A stretch of 64,000 nucleotides of DNA from Cucumis sativus (GCF_000004075.3 NC_026655.2:1736001-1800000), one strand, 5' to 3'; positions 13,007 through 38,399 are shown, counted from the first letter of the stretch. Notes: generated by a model not told the origin, from the sequence alone. Program-made: numbers and translations.

Positions 13007-15480
13007 AAAAACCATTGCCCTGGCTTTATAGAAAAAAAATGTAAGTTAGAATCCTATATCTATATATATTTGTGCCTGCTTGATTTATTTTTCAACGTTC
13101 TTCTACAAACTTATATTTCAATGATTGACTCAAGTAATTGAAGCATTTCTTTTTTAGTTTTGGACACTTATCATCTTCATCCACTTGTCCATAGTTTATG
13201 CATGTGCCATCTTTTTTCGACAAAACTTTTACATGAACATTACAACATAAGGTCACATTCTTACATTTTACTTATCGTATAATATATATTGAGCATGTTG
13301 GTCTCTTCTAACATGAAGTCTAGCAATATTTTGGCTGCTCCCTACCTACTCTTTGGTTAATATCTAATCCTCTGAACTTAGATCATTCCAATTTCGGTGC
13401 TTCTGTGCAGATTTATGAGGGAGATGATTTGCTTACTCTGGTTGGTTGGTGTTGTAAATTGAAAGGGGTGAGAATTTTGATATTGTAAGAAACTGGGGAC
13501 TATTGAGCTACGTTTTGCTAAATAAAAATGTACACAGGAGGACTCCCAATAACAGTACAGTTGTGTGTATAAAATCATAAACCTTATTTTCTTTTTCTTT
13601 GTTCATTCGGCGGGAATTGTATTATTCTGTAAATTGAAGTTCAAATCTCAATAGTAATGTGGGCCGAGGCCTAATATCACGTGATATAGAAACTATTGCT
13701 TATGATTGATTGGTTTTTGATTTTTTGGTCTATGAAAAAGAACATTATAAACAGGAAGGAAAAACATTTTGTTGTCATTGACGTGATCTTTTAAAAACTA
13801 GTTTCTGAAGATTTTAGATTATTTTTTGTTCTTTGCACTAAATGAAGAGAAACGTAGTTCTTTTTAATGAATTATTGACAAATTTTATTTGCTTTGCCTT
13901 CTATGTCAATGACATTGCAACAAACTCTGACTTGGTGTCCATTAGAAAGGAAGACGATCATTTACGAAACAAACAATATACTAAATAATTTTTGTATAAC
14001 AATTAGACAGATTGTTTTAATGAATTCTATTGTTGTGTGTTGCAATTTAATTCACTGCTCAATTCTTTGGACGTTACTTAAAAAATGATTCATTATTCAA
14101 CGCTTCCATTTCTTGCGTAGTTCTTGCATGGCAAGTATGGCTAAGCAAACTCCGGCAGCCACTAGTGTGTCGATTGTGGCAAGTAGATCAAGTCGATTGT
14201 CAATCAACCGAATGGCTTGACTTAATTTCACCATTGAACTTAAAGGCAAAAGGCAAAAACGCTCTTATTATAATTCAAGTTACTGAGCAAATGTATCAAT
14301 TCACCAAACAAATATGTAAAAATTACTTTTTTTTTTTAGTTTTCAAATTTCAATAAGATTTTGAAAACCTTAATAAAAAGTAGACATCAATTAGAGATAG
14401 AAAAGTTATAGATACAATTTTCAAAAACAAAAATTAATATGATTACCAAAGAGAACTCAAATTTTAGTTTATTTTCCTCCATCATGATCTACAAATTTTA
14501 GCCGTCTTCTAGCATTTTAGGCAAACAATATTTTTAACCTTATAAATATTTTCATGAACTTTTGTTGAATTAATTTTTCAATTGATCTATACTTGACTTT
14601 CACGTCAACACATAACTATCTAATAAATGTTCTCTTAACTTAACATTAAGTTAGGCAATGCACAAAAATTCATCTTGACCAATTTTTATATATTTTTAAT
14701 TGATTTTCCAATTGATCTAATACCATCAAAATGTCATCATATATACTTAACTTTCACGTCAACACATAACTATCTAATAAATGTTCTCTTACTTAACTTA
14801 ACGTTAAGTTAGGCAAATGCACAAAAATTCATCTTTCACCAAATTTTATATATTTTAAAACAAAAATGAGAATCCATAATATCAAAATTCCACAAAACTA
14901 CTTGATTTATTTTAGGAACATTTCACCAAAATTATCAACTTATTTTTTTAGAATCAGTTACCTTAAAGGGAGAGAAACAAAAAGACTTTATAGAGATGAC
15001 CTAAATTATAATATGTAGAATTCTCTTTTCAATTTTAAGTCACCATTTTCAAACCTTTGCTTATCATTAAAGACTCAAAATATATATATACAATTTCAAA
15101 ATTGTCTTTAATTTAAAATTTCCATTTTCTAAATTTCATCACTGGCGAATGAAAAAGATCCATTCATCAGTTTTTTCTCTTTTATTTTCATTTCTCAATT
15201 TTTAGAAAACAATATTGTTTAATAGAACGATTCCGATGCCTTTGTTGGTAGAGGAGGACGTCTATTATTCATTCCTCTCGATTGAAATAGCAAAATGAAC
15301 CAAAATATAACAAAATATCACTGTTTTGACTTCATACCTATTCTACAATGAATGGACTAAGATGAACATAAATGTGTTATTATGAAAGCATTAATTCAAA
15401 GTGATCAAATTGCTTCATCGGTTACTCATAACGTTCTAAAATGTAACGAGAAAACGCCTTCTCTTTTCTCTCTCTATTTT
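13007..15480. other. 3' UTR of the LRR gene, then AT-rich intergenic DNA
   Basis: The first 600 bases probably carry the 3' UTR of the LRR gene. Beyond that I see no gene. A 154-bp-period direct duplication is listed separately. The rest is low-complexity AT-rich sequence up to the promoter region of the UDP-glucose dehydrogenase gene. Confidence 0.5.
14592..14866. repeat. Direct tandem duplication, period 154 bp
   Basis: The phrase 'ctttcacgtcaacacataac' and about 100 following bases occur twice. The shared anchor 'cacgtcaaca' lies at 14601 and 14755, so the period is 154. The copies differ by a few small indels and substitutions (a 4-base 'actt' expansion, 'cattaag' versus 'cgttaag'). Each copy contains the small palindrome aacttaa(c/g)(a/g)ttaagtt. 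Confidence 0.85.
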
Positions 15481-15689
15481 TCCATCGGTTGCGTCTCAAA
15501 TGAATAACCCCTTCGTCTACAAAACTGCATTTTCATGGCCGATTTCTAAAGTAATCGTCTCATTAAATATTCAATTTCAACCTTAATAATTTACCAGAAA
15601 CCCCATTTGTTTAATCTTTCTTTACTCTTCTTATTAAATTAAAGAAAAAAGATTAATTGAATCCGCCCATTGTTTTGAGCAACGTCCTG

Positions 15690-17160
15690 TATTTATGCCT
15701 CCATTTATGCTCTACACAAGAAACTCACAGCTTACTTACCACTGTTTGCTTGCTTTGCTTGCTTGCCTGCCTTCTTTCTTAGTAAAACCACTTTCTATTA
15801 AACAATACACAATTTGTTCTGATATTTTAAATTTACCCTAGTTTTTAGAGGTGGGATTTCTGTTTGGATGTTGATCAAATCTTTTCTTTGAATTTTAATC
15901 ATTCTTGGAATGTTATTAAGACTTTCTTTCCATGTATGTGATCGGAATTTTTTTTCTTTCTTTGGTAAAACTTGTGTAATACTCCCAATGAAATAGAAGG
16001 AATGATTGCTTGATTCTTGGCTTAGTGTTTCCATTTCTAGCTTAGTAAAACTTATGGAAACTTTGTCTGTCATCATCTAGCAAATATAGATTTGGAAAAT
16101 TCATACTTCTTTTTTCTCAATATTAGTTATTTTTTATGATTTCTTTTAAGAAAAAGAAAAGGGTTTGTCAGTTGTCACCCCTTTTCCACGTTTTGATGGG
16201 TAAACCTTAGAAAATATGGTTTTGATTGTTGGTAAATTTTCATCTCTCTTGTTTATTGTAAATCATGTTCTCACTATTTAAGAATGACATGATGTCTATA
16301 TAACGTTAAAAGTATTGATTAATAAAACAAAATTTAGGGGTTCGTACCTTTGAGGTGTTTTTTTTTTTTTTTTTTTTTCCAATATAAAATTACAAATCAT
16401 TAATCAAGGCCCCTTGTTTGTAACTTGCTCTGCAGAACTGCTTTCTCAAAACGTGTTGAAGAACCTTTTCCAGCTTTCGAAATCTGACTTTGCTTTGCTT
16501 TGCTTGGAGAAAGTTGCAGAGGTATGGTAGCTATTACTTCATGGAGCCATTTTTTTTTTCATTGGACTATTTAAGGAGGTTCTAGCCACCTTGTTTTCTT
16601 GTAGAAAATTACTCTTTTATTTTAAAGGATTCACTCGAGAGAACCACCTTCAAGTTTATAGAGAGGTAATTTAGTCTAATTGCATCCATCATTTTTACGT
16701 TTTAAGAATAAGAATTAAGCATTTGGACATTTTTCTTCATAATGTCTATACTGTTCTGTATATTGTTTTCTGCTTGCTATTTGTCTAGAAAAATAGATGA
16801 GGATAAAATGTCATATTTGTAGATAAATCTCTTATTACATGCAATATGCATAAAATATCTTGAACATATAGAGGATTTCTGGGTGTAACTAAGCTTGTAC
16901 TTTCTCCTATAGAATGATTCTTAGGCCTTCAACTAAAGTGATAAGGAATCAAGGATTTTGTCTCTTTCACCACAGTACTTTCTTTATGCATAGGAAAGAT
17001 CAATCTGATTGACATGGATTCTCTTTCCCTTCTTTCAATCGTTTCTGAAAAGGAAATTGTAATGTGGAACATAAAGATATACCCGACCTAGAAAAAGAAA
17101 GGCTCGTACTTTGTTATAAATCTTTTGGTTATTTGTTCATTCAGGATCTAACTGAGGAAA
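15690..17160 (+). promoter_or_regulatory. Leader and core promoter region of the UDP-glucose dehydrogenase gene
   Basis: The coding exon starts right after an acceptor-like TTCATTCAG ending at 17144. A leader exon is plausible at about 16435-16521: acceptor CTCTGCAG, donor GCAGAG|GTATGG, and repeated 'ctttg' units near its end. An earlier transcribed segment probably begins near 15720, below a TATA-like 'tatttatg' at about 15691. A 20-base poly-T run lies at 16361-16378. Introns in the leader are common in plant housekeeping genes and often raise expression. The exact leader structure is inferred, not proven. Confidence 0.45.
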
Positions 17161-18603
17161 ATGGTGAAGATCTGCTGCATTGGAGCTGGGTATGTTGGTG
17201 GGCCTACTATGGCAGTGATAGCATTAAAATGTCCCACAATTGAAGTAGCAGTTGTTGATATCTCTGTCGCGAAGATCTTAGCCTGGAATAGTGATCAACT
17301 CCCCATATATGAGCCTGGTCTTGATGAAGTAGTGAAGCAGTGCAGAGGAAAGAATCTATTTTTCAGTACAGATGTTGAAAGGCACGTCTCAGAGGCAGAT
17401 ATAATCTTTGTTTCAGTTAACACTCCAACAAAAACTCGAGGCCTTGGAGCTGGAAAAGCTGCAGATCTCACCTATTGGGAGAGTGCGGCCAGGATGATTG
17501 CCGATGTATCGAAAACAGACAAGATTGTTGTTGAAAAATCAACTGTTCCAGTTAAAACAGCTGAGGCAATAGAAAAGATCCTTACTCACAACAGCAAAGG
17601 AATCAAATATCAGATTCTATCAAATCCAGAGTTCCTTGCTGAGGGTACTGCTATTAAAGATTTATTTAATCCCGACAGGGTTCTCATAGGAGGAAGAGAA
17701 ACTCCGGATGGTCTCAAGGCAATTCAGGCTTTGAAGAGTGTATATGCCCAGTGGGTGCCTGATGAAAGAATTCTCACCACGAATCTGTGGTCAGCAGAGC
17801 TCTCAAAGTTAGCTGCTAATGCATTTTTGGCTCAAAGGATCTCTTCTATCAATGCCATGTCAGCACTCTGTGAGGCTACTGGTGCAGATGTGTCACAGGT
17901 ATCCCACGCTGTTGGGAAAGATACCAGAATTGGACCCAAGTTCCTAAATGCTAGTGTCGGTTTTGGTGGATCGTGTTTTCAGAAGGACATTCTCAATTTG
18001 ATTTATATTTGTGAATGCAATGGCTTGAATGAAGTTGCAGGGTACTGGAAACAAGTGATAAAGGTCAACGACTACCAAAAGAATCGATTTGTGAACCGGG
18101 TTGTCTCTTCAATGTTCAATACAGTTTCAGGAAAAAAGATAGCGATCCTTGGATTTGCTTTCAAGAAAGATACAGGTGACACAAGGGAAACTCCAGCAAT
18201 TGATGTCTGTAAGGGACTTTTAGGGGACAAGGCAAAACTGAGTGTATATGATCCACAAGTAACTGCGGATCAGATTCAAAGGGACTTGTCTATGAACAAG
18301 TTTGATTGGGACCATCCAATCCACTTGCAGCCAGTGAGCCCAACTGCAGCAAAGGAAGTCAGTTTTGCTTGGGACCCATATGAGGCGACTAAAGATGCTC
18401 ATGGAGTCTGCATTCTAACTGAATGGGATGAATTCAAGACTCTTGATTTTCAAAGGATTTTTAAACAAATGCAGAAACCTGCATTTGTCTTTGACGGCAG
18501 AAATGTTGTTGATGTTCAAAAGCTGAGGGAGATTGGATTCATAGTGTATTCCATTGGAAAACCACTGGATCCATGGCTCAAGGATATGCCTGTTATGGCA
18601 TAG
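17161..18603 (+). CDS. UGD: UDP-glucose 6-dehydrogenase
   Basis: A single uninterrupted coding exon of 480 residues, the usual length for plant UGD. The cytosolic enzyme oxidises UDP-glucose twice with NAD+ to UDP-glucuronate, the precursor of pectin and hemicellulose sugars. The N-terminal Rossmann domain starts with GAGYVGGPT (8-16). The NAD and substrate loops [18 protein letters not shown] and [11 protein letters not shown] follow. [10 protein letters not shown] lies at 155-164. The central helix [12 protein letters not shown] holds Lys216 and Asn220, and the catalytic loop [10 protein letters not shown] holds Cys272. The C-terminal UDP-binding domain includes [13 protein letters not shown] and FDGRN. 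All catalytic residues are present and nothing is odd. The gene is convergent with PIG-L, with about 600 bp between stop codons. Confidence 0.98.
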   Translation: MVKICCIGAGYVGGPTMAVIALKCPTIEVAVVDISVAKILAWNSDQLPIYEPGLDEVVKQCRGKNLFFSTDVERHVSEADIIFVSVNTPTKTRGLGAGKAADLTYWESAARMIADVSKTDKIVVEKSTVPVKTAEAIEKILTHNSKGIKYQILSNPEFLAEGTAIKDLFNPDRVLIGGRETPDGLKAIQALKSVYAQWVPDERILTTNLWSAELSKLAANAFLAQRISSINAMSALCEATGADVSQVSHAVGKDTRIGPKFLNASVGFGGSCFQKDILNLIYICECNGLNEVAGYWKQVIKVNDYQKNRFVNRVVSSMFNTVSGKKIAILGFAFKKDTGDTRETPAIDVCKGLLGDKAKLSVYDPQVTADQIQRDLSMNKFDWDHPIHLQPVSPTAAKEVSFAWDPYEATKDAHGVCILTEWDEFKTLDFQRIFKQMQKPAFVFDGRNVVDVQKLREIGFIVYSIGKPLDPWLKDMPVMA

Positions 18604-19205
18604 AAGTCCAAAGGATATAAATGATGGATTCTGCCTTCAAGAGATAAAAGATTTATGACCAATCCTTCTTCTGATATTCATTGTCTTTTTTCTTTTACTT
18701 GCAACTCGATTCACATTTTTATAATTGTTTTCAGAGTTAACCATGACGTTTATATAAAAGTTACTTCGTTTTTTAAGGTAATCTTATATAATAGTTGATT
18801 TAAGTTTTGTGTTGTTTTCAGTACAAAGCTTGACGTTCTTTAATTTTTATTAAATGTATGAGACCTTACCAGTCAAAATTTCTCTTTATTTCCCACAGGT
18901 TTGCTTAAGATCAGTTTAGAATCACTACCTAATACTTTCTCCAATTTGGTCTTAGTTAGGCTCAAGCTCTGTTAATGCAATTGTCAATGGATTTCTAACA
19001 TGTGCTGATGAACTCCATGTTAAGTTACAGTAAAATCAACATGTGAATGCTTAATACTGTATAAAGCACAATCATTAGAATGCACCAGAAATAGGGAGAG
19101 ACTTCAATCTAAACCTCACATGAAATGAAGAAATCCCAGTGCACAGTTCCCACGTAGTAGATATAGGTGGATACTGTAACATCATATGGTGTGATAACAG
19201 CATGG
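18604..19205. other. Convergent intergenic region holding two 3' UTRs
   Basis: The stop codons of the UGD gene (plus) and the PIG-L gene (minus) face each other over about 600 bp. The 3' UTRs and polyadenylation signals of both must lie here. No other feature is visible. Confidence 0.6.
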
Positions 19206-22200
19206 CTAGTTGATTTTTTTGAGTGTGTTGACAAAGGTATAACTGGAAAATGTAACAAAAAGTTTCCGAAACCTGACAAATCCAAGAGTAGAGCAATTAA
19301 AGCAACATGTAGAGGTACTCTCCAGCCGACCAAATCCAAATTGCTTTACGAATGGAAAGGGAATGGAAGAATGAAATAAGCGTAACAGGGGAAGCTCTCA
19401 AATAACGGTCAACAAAGAGTTTATGTTATAATCTCAAATAAAATTCACAAAACAAACATACCAAACCCATTGGCTTGCATGCTGAGCCATTGCAAAGAAG
19501 CTTTGTCGTGGACATTCATTTACCAAGCAATGTGTTATTCCCCTTGTGTGCGCTTCAGAAAACAAAATAGATAACCAGATATCAATTGGTCCACTATACT
19601 TCCGCAGTATATTGGTACTGACCTGAAAATAACCATGGAAAATTGAACATAAACTCCTGGAAAGGGAACTCAGAAGTTGATTATGCAAACGTGCTTGGCT
19701 ACAGTTGACCTGAAAAGGCTTAGGTTTACTTTTGTGTGAGATGTCAAAGGAAAATAGAGAGGCATTCTTCTTATTCTAGTAGAAAAATAACTGGACACAG
19801 AAAGGTTGAACCCTGGAACAAATCTTACAGGAGGGTAACTTGGAAGTTCACATTCACTTTGACTTAACATGGCAGATCAACAAGCCTAAATTCATTGATG
19901 AATTTAATCAATTCTAATAATTTATTGAGCCATAACTTGGCTCCATCTCATTCGGTAGTCTCAACACAGATAAGGAAAGAATTCCTCAAATGTCTTTGAA
20001 AGATATTTTTTCTAATATTAATTAAGAATTGCGGAACCCTGAAGTTCAAAGCATTCAAATGGAAACTCAATTTAGAAAGAAAAGGAATTCTGTGAGCGAG
20101 GGATCGTAAATCATGAGTTAACCATAATAGAAATGCGATTAAATGAGAATCAAATATATCGAAAAGGAGAACTTACTAGTTCCCATGCCTCGAAACTTTG
20201 TGGAGCCTTATTGTGTAAGAAATCTCTGTTTACATCATTGGATAAAAGGTAAAAGAGTTTTTCTATAAGAATGGACAATGGAGGAGCAATGCATCATTGA
20301 TTATACTACATTTAGAGCTGATAGTGAGAATTTTCTTTTAATTAATAATAAATACATAGATATACAATTACAAATAGAAAGGAAGAAACAGTGTAGACGT
20401 ATACAACTCACTCAATTTTTAAATATGTCATTACTCGTGATGCATTATTTTCCTTATTTACTCAAACAGGAGCCACACGACATTAATTTTTGTTTACACA
20501 TGGGTAAAGATAAATTATTTGCCCAACATAAACATTTCAATTCCAAGATTTCAGCAATAAATGTTGCTTCCTTGAAAACCATAGCTACAATGGAGACAAA
20601 TTTTGAGAAAACAAGAAATGCTGAAGGAAGCAGTAAGAAGAATAAAAGCAGCATTAGTTTAGAAGTCAGCTTACCGCACCCCATTGTGCACATCACGATG
20701 ATTACAGTGACCAGAAACTCCATAGCTATCAAAAGTAATAATCTGTTAAAAGTCATAAACAGTGAAAGAATGGAATGTAAAGCATGTTAGATAGAAACTG
20801 AAAACGTTATAGATCACAAAAAGCGCATGTGGATATGATTTCAACGTTGTACCAAGTCAATCGCATGGCTTGATATTTCCTGTTCAATAATCTCGGCCAG
20901 CAATTTATGATCCCACACTTTGCCAAAACCATCCTGACGGCATTATTACATTGGATTACAGTCTTCATATGATATGTCGAATAGGGACAGTATAATCAAA
21001 CTCAGCCAGACACTATTGAAGTCACACCTGCAAACCTGGATGGTCCAGGATCTTCAGTTGATTGGGGGGAACCTAGATTTCATAACCATAAAAACAGATT
21101 TCAATAAATGAAAAAAAAAAAAGAGTAAACTAAATATATCGAATGAAAAATCCATGCGTACAAAGAGGATTGAGAATTTACGACAGGAAACTTTTAATCT
21201 CATAGGTACAATATCTAGACCAAACATGACATCAGAGAAAATAATTTTATTGTTATTTTTTTATCTCCTTTTGTAAAAAATATCATCTTTCATTGATAAG
21301 AAATAAAATGTTCGAGATACCAGAAATTTATGTAAATACTTCGTCTATTTTAGGCTCAAACACCTTAAGAACGGTGGAAGCTTTGTATAACTCTTCTCTT
21401 CGCATGGTTCCCATGCCATCTGCATTACCTATATGATAAATGAATGGCATAAAAATAGAATATAAGTGGCTGTTTGGAAGCTATTTCAAAAATATGTTTG
21501 AATAATTGATTTTCAAAATTTGTTCTCCCTGGTTTCTGAAGTTTATTCTTATGGTTATGAATGCCTTGTTTTTCTAAAGCAACCAGAGTTGTTCCTTCTA
21601 CAAAAAAAATCATGTGTTTATGGATAGTAATTTTAAACATACAAATAATTTTATCATTTACAAGTCACCCTCTCAAAACTTTTGAAAACAATTCTGTTAA
21701 CAAAAAATGTAAAAAAGGTTTTGAAAGCAATCCCTAAGGTATGAAGTTGTGGGTTTCAAATGATTCAAGTCAATATTTTGCTACATTAGTAAATAAAGAA
21801 AGACCAACTTGTGAATTGTTGAAGTGCATTACCAATTGACATGCATAAAATATGAAGTTTATGTCCCCTTGATGTAAGGAAGTTTATCGTTGGAGAAAAA
21901 AACCTGCAGGTGTGTAGAAAGCACAACAGCATCAGGAGCCATATATAAAAAAAAAAGGAACAAAATTGCATACACATTGAACTATAATGAAGGAATATAA
22001 ACAAAATTGCACATTATACTACAACTTGATGAGGCATGTTCAGAAAAAGAAGCCAATTCCAATGATATAATACATTATAACAAATATTAATAATTTCTAA
22101 AATTTTCTGCTTGTAAATGGTGTTTTGTTGTTAAAAAAATTCACACATTAAATTTTGAAGTCCTAGTTAAATAAATGGTCTATTAGAATCAGAAATCATG

Positions 22201-22718
22201 TTCTAATCTGAACAAGTACAAATGGAAGTAGTAACATTAACATTATCAGTTCAATTTTCAGGGAAGATATCTGAAGGAACTTCTCTTTTCTATAGGTAAG
22301 AAAGATATATTCTTTCTTTTTTAATATTCGTGAGTGTTCGGCAGTAAATTAATTTCTAGGTAGGTGGGTAAGAACGAGTTCTTTCATTACTCAAAAAAAA
22401 AAAAAAAAACAATAACATATTTTGGAGCAAGATATAAACCCAGCAAAAGAAAATGAAGAATGAAGACATCTAAAATGCTTACATAGACTCATCATCTGGA
22501 TGGGCAATGACCAGCAAGATATTTCTCTTTTGAGGAGTGACATCTAAATGTCAAAGCCAAAGGATCGTATTTTAGTGCAAAAGAAGAGAGAAAATTTAAC
22601 AGAACAGTTCGTGATTATTACCATTTAAGAAACCACCACTGCTATAAGATGAAAAGATTTTGCATAATGAAGCAATCCAAATTACAACCAAGGCAGAAAT
22701 AACCAAGAACCAACCCAT
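19206..22718 (-). CDS. PIGL: N-acetylglucosaminylphosphatidylinositol de-N-acetylase (PIG-L)
   Basis: Ten exons on the minus strand: 22718-22622, 22543-22483, 21903-21833, 21428-21364, 21072-21028, 20933-20853, 20742-20675, 20225-20177, 19622-19462 and 19272-19206. Together they encode 254 residues, a normal length for the family. The enzyme removes the acetyl group from GlcNAc-PI, the second step of GPI anchor synthesis, on the cytosolic face of the ER. Residues 2-20 form one membrane segment (MGWFLVISALVVIWIASL). The metal-binding AHPDDESMFF motif is at 46-55. GNADGMGTMRREELYKA follows, and the second catalytic motif YGVSGHCNHRDVHNG carries the conserved His residues. The C-terminus (RKLFVTFSSYTFVNTLKKI) matches plant orthologues. 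One alternative donor in exon 5 was rejected because only the chosen site keeps frame. Confidence 0.95.
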
Positions 22719-24193
22719 CAAATGACTCCCCTGAAAATATTAACAGAGAAATATAATCAAACTCTAAACATGAAAAAGCCGCACATGGCTAAGTACCAGC
22801 AAATTCCATTTCCTGATTCTAATAACTTATTTTTACACCCAATTTACGGAAACTTGGCTCAGAAAAACCTGATTCCAGAAAATTCACGCAAATTAGAAAA
22901 ATATACTCACTATTTCGACTTCAGAAATCCAATTTCTCGAGCTAGAAGTAAATGGAATCGTGAAGGGGATACAGTGGAAGCAATTTTGCATCCAAAATCT
23001 TCAATCTCATGGCTTAGCATTCATTTATAGAGCGAGATCGAGAGAGAGGGCATCCTAAAATTTGGATTCCATCCGTTATTTTATAATTTATGAGTACGCA
23101 AATAACTTTCTATATCTTTCATTCCAAATTATCTAAAAGGAACGGTGAGTTAACATTTGATTTTTCCCTTTTGGGCTTTTAATAGATTAATAGATTGTTG
23201 ATTTATGAAATCTATTTTTTTTTCCAGTTTTTCAATGATTTTGTCTTTTTTTTTTTTGGTGAATGTGGCTTAGTGTGACTAGTTATTTGATAAAACCGAA
23301 CCAAAGCTAAGCCGAATATTTGAGAAGGCAAATATTTAAAGCCAACGTTGAACCGATATTAGAGATTCGATATTAAAATTTGATTGACTTCGGTAGTTTT
23401 TAACTTGCAATTATGACAAACTACCAACTGAATGGTTATGATCAACTTGAGGTCACAACTACAGCTGATTCATTATAATTGACTTGTAACGTGTGAAACT
23501 CGCAACTAAGAAGTGAGAATATCTATAAATTTCAAACCTTACAAATCATCAAAATTTCAATTTTATATAGAATAAGTTTGTCAAGTGTTAAACTTTAGAT
23601 ATTATATTCAAAACTTGTTTTTATTTTCGTTGTCCTAAGAAATTATTTGCCTGCATTGCTCCCAATTTCCATCTTTTGTACAGCTTTGCTGTACCCAAAT
23701 TTTGCACGCATAATCTAATAAACAACTTTGCCAATTTCCATAACTCACAAATTTTGACAAAATTGCAACTTTTATTTTACTATGAAATACAATTTGACGA
23801 AACAGTGAGAAGTGTCTAAGTTCAAAATTCGAGTTCTTCACAAAATAGGTCTACGCTCTGGCCAAATAGCCCTTTGATAGATATTATCGACAAAGAATTC
23901 ATTGCGTAAAACAAACTAATAGTGATGACTTCCTCTTCTAAAGCTTCCATTAGATACCTTACAAAAATTGCCTAAGTTCCTATTTTTAATGTACAATCTC
24001 TAATTGTAATGTTAAAGTTTAGACATGTACAGACGATACATACAGATTAGGTTAGTAAGTAAAGCATCTTGAGGTGGAGGTGATTCATAGAGATTTTGTT
24101 TGAAACATGCAGCTCTAGTTGATATCGTGTCGGATAATCGCATATCTACTTTGTCAGCACCGAAGGCAACCAACTGAGTCGTTCTAACTTCCT
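22719..24193. other. Leader of PIG-L and spacer before the helicase gene
   Basis: An acceptor-like TATTTTCAG lies just upstream of the PIG-L ATG (minus strand, near 22733) and a donor-like GTGAGTATA near 22909, so a short leader intron is likely. The sequence around 22910-23040 would then be the first noncoding exon. From 23050 to 24193 I see only AT-rich spacer and the 3' UTR of the downstream helicase gene, which is transcribed in the same direction. Confidence 0.4.
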
Positions 24194-35763
<11,570 letters not shown>

Positions 35764-36950
35764 CTCCCTGAAATTGAGTTTGATAATAGTTAAACAAAAA
35801 GGTTACCAATAACCAACAAGAGGATTCAAATGACAAATTATGTATTAAATTTGAGAAAGATATAAATAATAATAATACCAACAATTCTATTTTGTATGAT
35901 TGATAGCGACAAAGGCAAAAAAAATTATTAAGGATCACAACCATACTTAGTGGTGAATTCATGAGGTTGTAAGATCACAGCCATACGTAGTAGTGAACCC
36001 ATAGGAGCACGATCATACATAGTAATGAACTTATAGGATCACGATCATACATAGCTTGTGATAGGAGGGAAAATTGTCACTTTACTTATCTAGCATGCAA
36101 CATGCAATGGGGGTCCCAAATCATACAGTTATATCATACTAACAATTCATAATGTTCATAGCATGATTATAAAATTGTTTCAGTCATGCAAGAAATAATG
36201 AGCTTTTCTAAAATTATTTGGCATAGCCCAAAATAACATTTTATTTATTTTTCCTACACATAAGCATCCCAGTAGTATATTTGCTTACCTCAAAATTGAG
36301 TCCAAAAAATAAGAAATTGATCTTCTTCTTAGCCTAGAGCAAAACTTGGATCAAAACCCCCTAATAAAAATACTATCAAACTTAATCCCAAACTTTAGGC
36401 CGTAAATCCAAAACATAAATTTCACTCAAACACTACAAACAGCAAACAGCGTACCCAACACATGGTTTGCAGTAAAATCACTTACAATCTTAGCCCAAAG
36501 AAATGAATCTACACATAAAACAAGAGTATAAAACCCAATTCCACCATTTTTAACCAATCCAGAAATGTTTAAAACACTTGAACACTTACCAAAAAGTCAC
36601 CGAAATCCTTTCAAAATTGTTGGACGGCAACTTTAACACTCTCCAAATCTTCAATCTAACGTCCAAAACATCATGGGTAACATCAAATCAATGTCCAATA
36701 ATAATGGGTAAACAAATTAAACAATAACCCCATAAAACTAACCAAACACTTAAGTCCATTCGCTGAAATTTGCTCTAAGAAACGAAGTGGTTGATAAATC
36801 GATTCGAGGTTATTCAAAATCCTGGAATCTACAATGAGAGAGAGAAAGAGAGAGAGGCGGTGGATTGAGAGAAGTCCGAAAGATGGAGGTAAAAAATTGC
36901 CGGTGGTAGACGGCGGGGAGCGGCGAAGTGAGGACTGGCGTCCGGCAGGT
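35764..36950 (-). other. Leader region of the DEAH helicase gene (5' UTR with intron)
   Basis: On the minus strand the ATG follows TTTCAG|GGAG, an acceptor ending at 35768. A strong donor TTTTTG|GTAAGTG lies at 36590/36589. The leader intron is therefore about 820 bp. The first exon runs from 36590 to about 36850-36950, in a stretch richer in G and C. Short open frames on this stretch look like noncoding leader sequence. Confidence 0.6.
35931..36066. repeat. Degenerate minisatellite in the helicase leader intron
   Basis: About four imperfect copies of a 31-40 bp unit containing 'gatcac(g/a)(a/g)(t/c)catac' and 'tagt(a/g)(g/a)tgaa' occur head to tail. Copies begin near 35932, 35972, 36008 and 36040. 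The unit contains the TCATAC core each time. The array lies inside the intron that separates the noncoding first exon from the ATG exon of the helicase gene. Confidence 0.7.
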
Positions 36951-38345
36951 ACGTGATTGAGGAAGGCGGCTTGAGTTGCTGTGAGTATGGGTGTGCGCGG
37001 AATTTCGAATTCGACGAACAATCTGTCCAAATTGGCAAACTGCTGGATGATATGTGCATTCCATTTCTTAATCTTTCTAAAGCATATGTTAGTTTAATTA
37101 AACATATAAAATAATTGTATAGTAACATTGGGAGGGTAACAATTTAAATGTAAACTTTCAACTGATGATGGTAAAAATTTAAATATTAAACTCCGTTTAT
37201 GTATCAATTTAAACCTTAAACGTCTAAATTTTTTATGCATATATCCAAATAAAATTAAGTAATACACATATTACTTTATACATAAAACGTATTTGAGGTT
37301 CAAATTGTTATTTACGTGAAAGTTTATATTTAAATCGATACATATATGAGTTTGAGGTTTAATTTGATATAAACCGTAAAAACCAGGCTTATGTTGATAC
37401 AGTTGGTAGTTTAAAGTTTAAATTGATATAAATTTAAAAGTTGTCCAACTCTGAGTGTGTTTGGGATTCAAGCGAACATGGATGCTCAAATTCTTACACA
37501 TATCACTTGCCTTCACATTGTGATATCTATTTGATAGTATTAAGAGTAGATAATTACGAAGAGTTAAACAAAAATTGCAATACATACCTTAAACATATGA
37601 ACTCAACTACTTCTCGAGCATACAAAAATTTGTAGACATACAAATGTCAAACATTCTATATCAACTAAGCATCCTCTAGTTTAACGTAAACAACTTTTTA
37701 AAAATAAAAATGAATTTTGAAAAATTATTATTTTAAAGAGTAAGTCAAATCGTGCTCTAATTCAAGTATTTTTCTATAATATCAAAATAGACTAAAAATG
37801 TTAAAACAAACATCGTTCTCCACTTTATAGCAATTCAAGCATACCATAATTCTATAATAAAACTTGCAATTGATATATTATCTTAAATGACAAAACTTGC
37901 AAATAAAATTTACCGTCTATGTACGATAGACACAAATGATAAAATATCAAAAAACGTGTTAAATAGATACAAAATGTTTAGACCGCATCATACATTTTTC
38001 TTTAAACGTGAATTAGGGATAATGTTTTTTATATCTAAGAGGTTTGGATGCCAAAAACGAAAGAATAAGAAAATAATATATAACTCTTATCATTTATTTT
38101 TATAATAAGATAAAATGTGGTTTGGTTGCCTTTGACTTAGAATAAGTAGATACTTAAAAACATATAAGTTAGAGATCAAATATAATCTAAAAGATTTTAT
38201 TATTTATGTAATGTAAATGAGAGATTAGTTAGGGATAAATTTTGTTTTCTTTTTACAATTTTTTTTTACGTTGAGTGGATATTAATAGACAAAATGTGTT
38301 TCTTGGAAAAAAAAACAAGATTAATTAGAGATCAGAAAATGTGAT

Positions 38346-38399
<54 letters not shown>

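Noticed and set aside
20278-20790. A 170-codon plus-strand open frame
   Set aside because: It lies across introns and an exon of PIG-L on the other strand, shows no family resemblance, and is AT-driven chance sequence.
36683-37128. Overlapping minus-strand open frames of 84-115 codons
   Set aside because: They overlie the helicase leader and promoter, overlap one another in three frames, and resemble no protein.
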